From Oscillospiraceae bacterium (GTDB taxonomy: Bacteria > Bacillota > Clostridia > Oscillospirales > CAG-272), in NCBI GenBank assembly GCA_009788105.1, contig WQSD01000052.1, positions 1-8,160 of the forward strand: a stretch of DNA of 8,160 nt, written 5' to 3'. The notes beneath the pieces are model-generated. The model had not been told where the DNA came from, did not search any database, and was given only the letters and a program-made list of their open reading frames with translations. Made by a program: the position numbers and the translations under genes. Numbering within the stretch: the stretch's first letter is position 1; each line of letters opens with the position of its first letter. This document shows positions 5,327-8,160 of the stretch, piece after piece.

Positions 5327-5380
5327 GCAGGCATAGACTTTTCGTGAAAATATTGAAAACAAAAAAGGGCAAAAAGGAAA

Positions 5381-5409
5381 TTGACAAAAGTCAAAAATCA
5401 TGGTATAAT
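5381..5409 (+). promoter_or_regulatory. Perfect-consensus sigma-A promoter
   Basis: TTGACA (5381-5386), a 17-bp spacer and TATAAT (5404-5409), with both hexamers exact. Transcription from near 5416 gives a leader of about 114 nt before the lipoprotein start at 5530. It begins 55 bp after the truB stop, so the lipoprotein gene can be expressed independently of the operon. Confidence 0.92.
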
Positions 5410-5428
5410 GTACTTGCGATAGTTTTTT

Positions 5429-5461
5429 CGCCCTCAGAGCGATTCACTCGCCCGTCAGGCG
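5429..5461 (+). promoter_or_regulatory. Structured 5' leader
   Basis: CGCC (5429-5432) can pair with GGCG (5458-5461), enclosing GAGCG-attca-CTCGC (5437-5451), with internal loops ctca and ccgtca. An alternative hairpin, CGCC-cgtca-GGCG at 5449-5461, competes with it. The structure lies about 13 nt after the expected transcription start, like the leader hairpin at 1872-1890. It matches no riboswitch class I know; mRNA stabilisation is the simplest reading. Confidence 0.45.
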
Positions 5462-5497
5462 TAAGAACATGGTATGTGTCCCCAGAATAATTTTGCT

Positions 5498-5529
5498 GGA
5501 AGGGAATATAATTGGAAGGGAATATGATT
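5498..5529 (+). repeat. Tandem 16-nt repeat carrying two Shine-Dalgarno copies
   Basis: GGAAGGGAATATAATT at 5498-5513 is followed at once by GGAAGGGAATATGATT at 5514-5529, then ATG at 5530. The two units differ by one base. Each contains AAGGG; only the second is properly spaced (9 nt) from the ATG at 5530, which decides that start over the ATG at 5524 (3 nt from AAGGG) and TTG at 5512. The first copy is a duplicate that could add ribosome binding or be a slippage product. Confidence 0.85.
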
Positions 5530-7134
5530 ATGAATAATAAAACAACAAGAAGAATATGGTTTGTGCCGACTTTGCTTTTGGCATTTATGGTCATGTCTAT
5601 GGTAGGGTGTTCCGGCGGAAACATGACAATGTTACGAGAAGCTATTGACAGGGCAGAAGAAGTTGATGAAAGCGACGTAACCGCTGCTTCCTTTGCGGTG
5701 CTTGCCGAGGCACTTGCTGATGCACTTTTATTATATAATGAGGGCGGAAGTAACGCAGAGATACGCGAGGCTACCCTTCGACTTAACCGAGCCAGAAATG
5801 ACTTGGATACACAAAACGATTTCTCCGAGTTAATTGCTCTGTTGGACGAAGAACTTGACTCGGCAAATTTCACCGCCGCCTCTTTTGCCCAATACAACAC
5901 CGCCAGAAACAGAGGGCAAACTGTATTGGCAGACACCGGAGCAAGACAGGGGCAAATCGACGCCGTAGTTTTGGAAATCCGACGCACACGGGATCTTCTT
6001 GTTTTTATAGGTAGCCCCGAACGCACAGAATTAAACGAATTGTTGACCGAAGTGCGTGCATTGGACTCAACTTTGTACACCTCACGGACGTTTGACCCTC
6101 TCATGGAAGAACTTGAGCGAGCCCAGTATATATATGATGATGCCGGTTCGGGCAGAAACTTTATTACCTTGGCACTTGCTGAACTGCGAGAGGTAAAAAG
6201 CACCCTTATTCCCCGAGGAAATGTTTCCGCACTAAGCCAAACGATTACAGCAGTAAACTCCTCTCATTTAACAGGATTGCCAGATGGCAGAAACCCACTA
6301 AATTTTTACACCCCGGCAAGTTTTACCGCTTTTAACACCATTTTTGAACAAGCACAGTCCATGGTGAGCAACAATGACTTTTCACAGCAAGAAATTGATG
6401 CACTAAACAACAATCTTCTTGCCGCTACTGCTAATTTGGTAGAGTGGGAGGGAACAGGGGCGCTTGTTACCTTGATTGAAAGCGCACAAAGTTATTTTGA
6501 CCTTGAATCACGATTTACTGTGGCAACCATGATTGTGTTGCGCGCGGCGGTCGGTCGTGCGGAAACAACATTAGAAACTAACTACACTGCCGCACAAATA
6601 ATAGCCCTTGAAGGTGAAGTTAGCAGTGCCATTGCAGGGATGGCTCGTATCGCCATTGTTGCAAACGGAAACCAAGGGCATTCTCTTCGTGACCGCCAGT
6701 TTGAAATTGGGCGAATGAGTGTTACTCCGCGGCAATATTTCCGTGAAGCTAATCGACCGGGCTTTCTTTCCCATATTCGTGGGTTGCCCCAGTTCCGCTC
6801 GGAAACTACCATAGGCGGGAATAATGTAATAACTCTTGCAAACGGACTGCAAATCACTGTAGGCAGTAGCATTTTCCAGGCCACCCTTCCCTCCGTTGGT
6901 GCAGCATTAACGGCGAACCAGGATATTGTGTCTGTGCTGGGCATAGACTTTTCTATGGACCGCTATGACATCTATGACTCTCTCGGTGCGCCCACATTTT
7001 ACGAAACCTTCGAGCGATATGGGCAGACCCTCGGGAGGCTGGTGTATGTTGACCAGTCAGAGGGACTTGAGGTTGTGTTTGAATATCACCGCGGAAACGG
7101 ACATATTGTTCGCATGGCAGTTGTACAGTCGTAA
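5530..7134 (+). CDS. Lipoprotein with FIVAR-like helical repeats
   Basis: A 534-aa surface lipoprotein. Residues 1-27 are a lipoprotein signal with lipobox MVGC27. Residues about 34-372 hold five diverged helical units of roughly 60-73 residues (approximately 34-93, 97-158, 165-227, 232-305, 307-372). Each has the pattern L-x-x-x-I...A, a Y/F-T-x-x-S-F/T-x-x-L turn (for example FTAASFAQY at 114-122 and YTSRTFDPL at 183-191) and a final helix ending in L. This is the style of FIVAR repeats of Gram-positive cell-surface proteins, where they act as stalks or bind glycan. The last 150 residues form a different, beta-rich domain that I cannot name; DSLGAP followed by a short strand-rich end recalls BamE/SmpA-like folds, but only weakly. 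No LPXTG or S-layer motif is present. Confidence 0.85.
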   Translation: MNNKTTRRIWFVPTLLLAFMVMSMVGCSGGNMTMLREAIDRAEEVDESDVTAASFAVLAEALADALLLYNEGGSNAEIREATLRLNRARNDLDTQNDFSELIALLDEELDSANFTAASFAQYNTARNRGQTVLADTGARQGQIDAVVLEIRRTRDLLVFIGSPERTELNELLTEVRALDSTLYTSRTFDPLMEELERAQYIYDDAGSGRNFITLALAELREVKSTLIPRGNVSALSQTITAVNSSHLTGLPDGRNPLNFYTPASFTAFNTIFEQAQSMVSNNDFSQQEIDALNNNLLAATANLVEWEGTGALVTLIESAQSYFDLESRFTVATMIVLRAAVGRAETTLETNYTAAQIIALEGEVSSAIAGMARIAIVANGNQGHSLRDRQFEIGRMSVTPRQYFREANRPGFLSHIRGLPQFRSETTIGGNNVITLANGLQITVGSSIFQATLPSVGAALTANQDIVSVLGIDFSMDRYDIYDSLGAPTFYETFERYGQTLGRLVYVDQSEGLEVVFEYHRGNGHIVRMAVVQS

Positions 7135-7191
7135 GCGGAAAAACGCCGCCTATTCGCCGAGTTTCAAAACACTCAATAAAATGTGTAACCA

Positions 7192-7229
7192 ATTGACTGC
7201 TTGTTGGTATTAACTGATAAGCAGTCAAT
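7192..7229 (+). promoter_or_regulatory. Perfect inverted repeat upstream of lrgA, with candidate promoter
   Basis: ATTGACTGCTT (7192-7202) and AAGCAGTCAAT (7219-7229) are an exact 11-bp inverted repeat with a 16-nt spacer, 20 bp before the lrgA start. A candidate promoter lies inside it: TTGACT (7193-7198) and TGATAA (7215-7220) with a 16-bp spacer. It may be an operator controlling lrgAB, since LrgAB homologues are usually regulated, or a terminator for the lipoprotein gene. The T run at 7242-7248 begins 12 nt after the stem, too far for a typical terminator. Confidence 0.5.
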
Positions 7230-7248
7230 AATTATTTAGGATTTTTTT

Positions 7249-7623
7249 ATGAAAATACTTGTGCAATTCATGATTATCGTTGTTGTCACCCTTGTTGGAG
7301 AGGCAATGGCTTTTTTCATTAACATACCAATACCCGGACCGATTTACGCCTTTGTGCTGATGTTTTTGTGCCTGCTTTTTGGCATAATCAAAATTGAGCA
7401 GGTGCGAGAGGCCGGGAAGTTTTTGGTGCTGATTTTACCTATTATGTTCATCGCCCCTGCCGCCGCAATTCTTGAGGAAAGCGACATTGCCGACGTTCTT
7501 ATACGTGTCATTGTCATCGCTGTTGTAACAACAATTGCAGTTATGGCGGCAACCGGATATACGGCTCAGTACATTGTTCGCAGGCAAAAACGCCGTAACG
7601 GCGAAGAATTGGAGGGAGAATAG
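7249..7623 (+). CDS. lrgA: LrgA/CidA-family holin-like membrane protein
   Basis: A 124-aa membrane protein with four hydrophobic segments (about 3-24, 30-47, 58-75 and 84-103) and a positively charged tail, the usual size and topology of the family. The family signature is visible as IPIPGPIYAFVLMF (26-39) and the later FIAPAAAIL (67-75), where homologues have FxPA. LrgA/CidA proteins act with LrgB/CidB in the cytoplasmic membrane in control of autolysis and in export or uptake of small carboxylates such as pyruvate, depending on species. AGGA at 7238-7241 lies 7 nt before the ATG. The lrgB start follows the stop after 1 nt, so they form an operon. LrgA or CidA cannot be decided from sequence; no LytSR genes are in the window. 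Confidence 0.9.
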   Translation: MKILVQFMIIVVVTLVGEAMAFFINIPIPGPIYAFVLMFLCLLFGIIKIEQVREAGKFLVLILPIMFIAPAAAILEESDIADVLIRVIVIAVVTTIAVMAATGYTAQYIVRRQKRRNGEELEGE

Positions 7624-7624
7624 C

Positions 7625-8160
7625 GTGGAACAAATTGTTGAATTTATGACCCAATCGCCGACTAACATTGTGTTCGGCACGACGTTGGTTTTAGTGGCAT
7701 TCTGCATTGGAATATGGATACATAACAAAACAAGGCTTGAGTGCCTTTCCCCTGTGCTTATCGGAATGGCGTTAGTTATAATCTTTTTGCTTGTTGTAAA
7801 TGTCGGAGAAGAGCGAATTGGCTATGACCAGTTTAGAGAATCCACTGTGTTATTCAGATTCTTGCTTGCACCGGCAACAGTGGCATTAGCGATACCCCTG
7901 TACGAAAATGTGAATATTTTGCGAAAAAACTTAGGTGCAATACTGATTGCTGTTACTGCGGGAGTGCTAATCTCCGGATTTAGCGTGTTGCTAATCAGCT
8001 GGGGACTTGGCATGAATGAAGAAGCCTTTAGGTCGGTATACCCAAAGTCAATCACTACCGCAATGGGGCTTGCCCTTTCCGAAGTTTGGGCGGGTCGCGA
8101 GGGAGTGACCACCGCCGCCATATTTATCACAGGTATGTTCGGGAATATCATGGCTCGTCC
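7625..8160 (+). CDS. lrgB: LrgB/CidB-family membrane protein, 5' part
   Basis: Partner of LrgA. The frame is open from GTG at 7625 to the right edge (178 complete codons of a usual ~230). Hydrophobic segments lie near 15-33, 41-59, 74-93, 104-126 and 160-178. The family signatures are LAPATVALAIPLYEN (81-95) and PKSITTAMGLALSE (140-153). The C-terminal membrane segments are cut off by the window. GTG is chosen because GGAGGGAG at 7611-7618 is an excellent ribosome-binding site 6-9 nt upstream and the position is 1 nt after the lrgA stop, so translation is probably coupled. Its role is as for LrgA: a membrane system affecting autolysis or metabolite transport. Confidence 0.92.
   Translation, partial: MEQIVEFMTQSPTNIVFGTTLVLVAFCIGIWIHNKTRLECLSPVLIGMALVIIFLLVVNVGEERIGYDQFRESTVLFRFLLAPATVALAIPLYENVNILRKNLGAILIAVTAGVLISGFSVLLISWGLGMNEEAFRSVYPKSITTAMGLALSEVWAGREGVTTAAIFITGMFGNIMAR

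Noticed and set aside
5391..6203. Minus-strand 270-codon frame opposite the FIVAR-like lipoprotein
   Set aside because: Serine- and alanine-rich low-complexity translation, typical of the antisense of a coding region, and it crosses the promoter and leader of the real gene.
7192..7248. Inverted repeat as a standard terminator of the FIVAR-like gene
   Set aside because: The T run starts 12 nt after the stem and also serves as the spacer before the lrgA start codon; kept only as an alternative.
1..8160. CRISPR array, tRNA or rRNA genes, transposase
   Set aside because: No regularly spaced repeats, no tRNA or rRNA signatures and no transposase motifs were found on either strand.

Overview
The window looks like chromosome of a Gram-positive Firmicute of the Clostridia type. 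Shine-Dalgarno sites are strong, sigma-A promoters with 17-bp spacers are near-consensus, and there are lipoproteins with short lipoboxes, an HPr carrying both His15 and Ser46, NrnA and an LrgA/LrgB pair. No taxon can be named from sequence alone.

Layout. (1) 1-522, minus: 5' part of a secreted penicillin-binding D,D-carboxypeptidase that runs off the left edge. (2) 523-917: no convincing gene; a terminator-like hairpin and a cluster of palindromes that looks like dispersed-repeat material. (3) 918-3025: an AT-richer accessory block. A minus-strand two-repeat lipoprotein and a plus-strand secreted protein of unknown function are divergently transcribed from back-to-back consensus promoters. 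The pair is bracketed by two ~160-bp hairpin elements (918-1077 and 2865-3025) that share a 51-nt tip (47/51 identical) but have unrelated arms, each arm complementary to its own partner. (4) 3132-5326: a housekeeping operon, promoter then HPr, nrnA (oligoribonuclease/pAp phosphatase) and truB (tRNA pseudouridine-55 synthase), with nrnA and truB overlapping by 4 nt. (5) 5381-7134: perfect-consensus promoter, structured leader, a tandem 16-nt repeat containing the ribosome-binding site, and a lipoprotein with about five FIVAR-like helical repeats plus a C-terminal domain I cannot name. (6) 7192-8160: a perfect inverted repeat, then an lrgA-lrgB type membrane operon, with lrgB running off the right edge.

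Common theme. Five of the nine genes act at or outside the membrane (carboxypeptidase, two lipoproteins, a secreted protein, LrgAB counted as one system), so the region is rich in envelope functions around one RNA-metabolism operon. The two hairpin elements are the most unusual feature: a conserved apex with arms that differ in sequence but keep pairing is the pattern expected of a selected structure or of an unusual mobile hairpin, and I do not recognise a named family for it.
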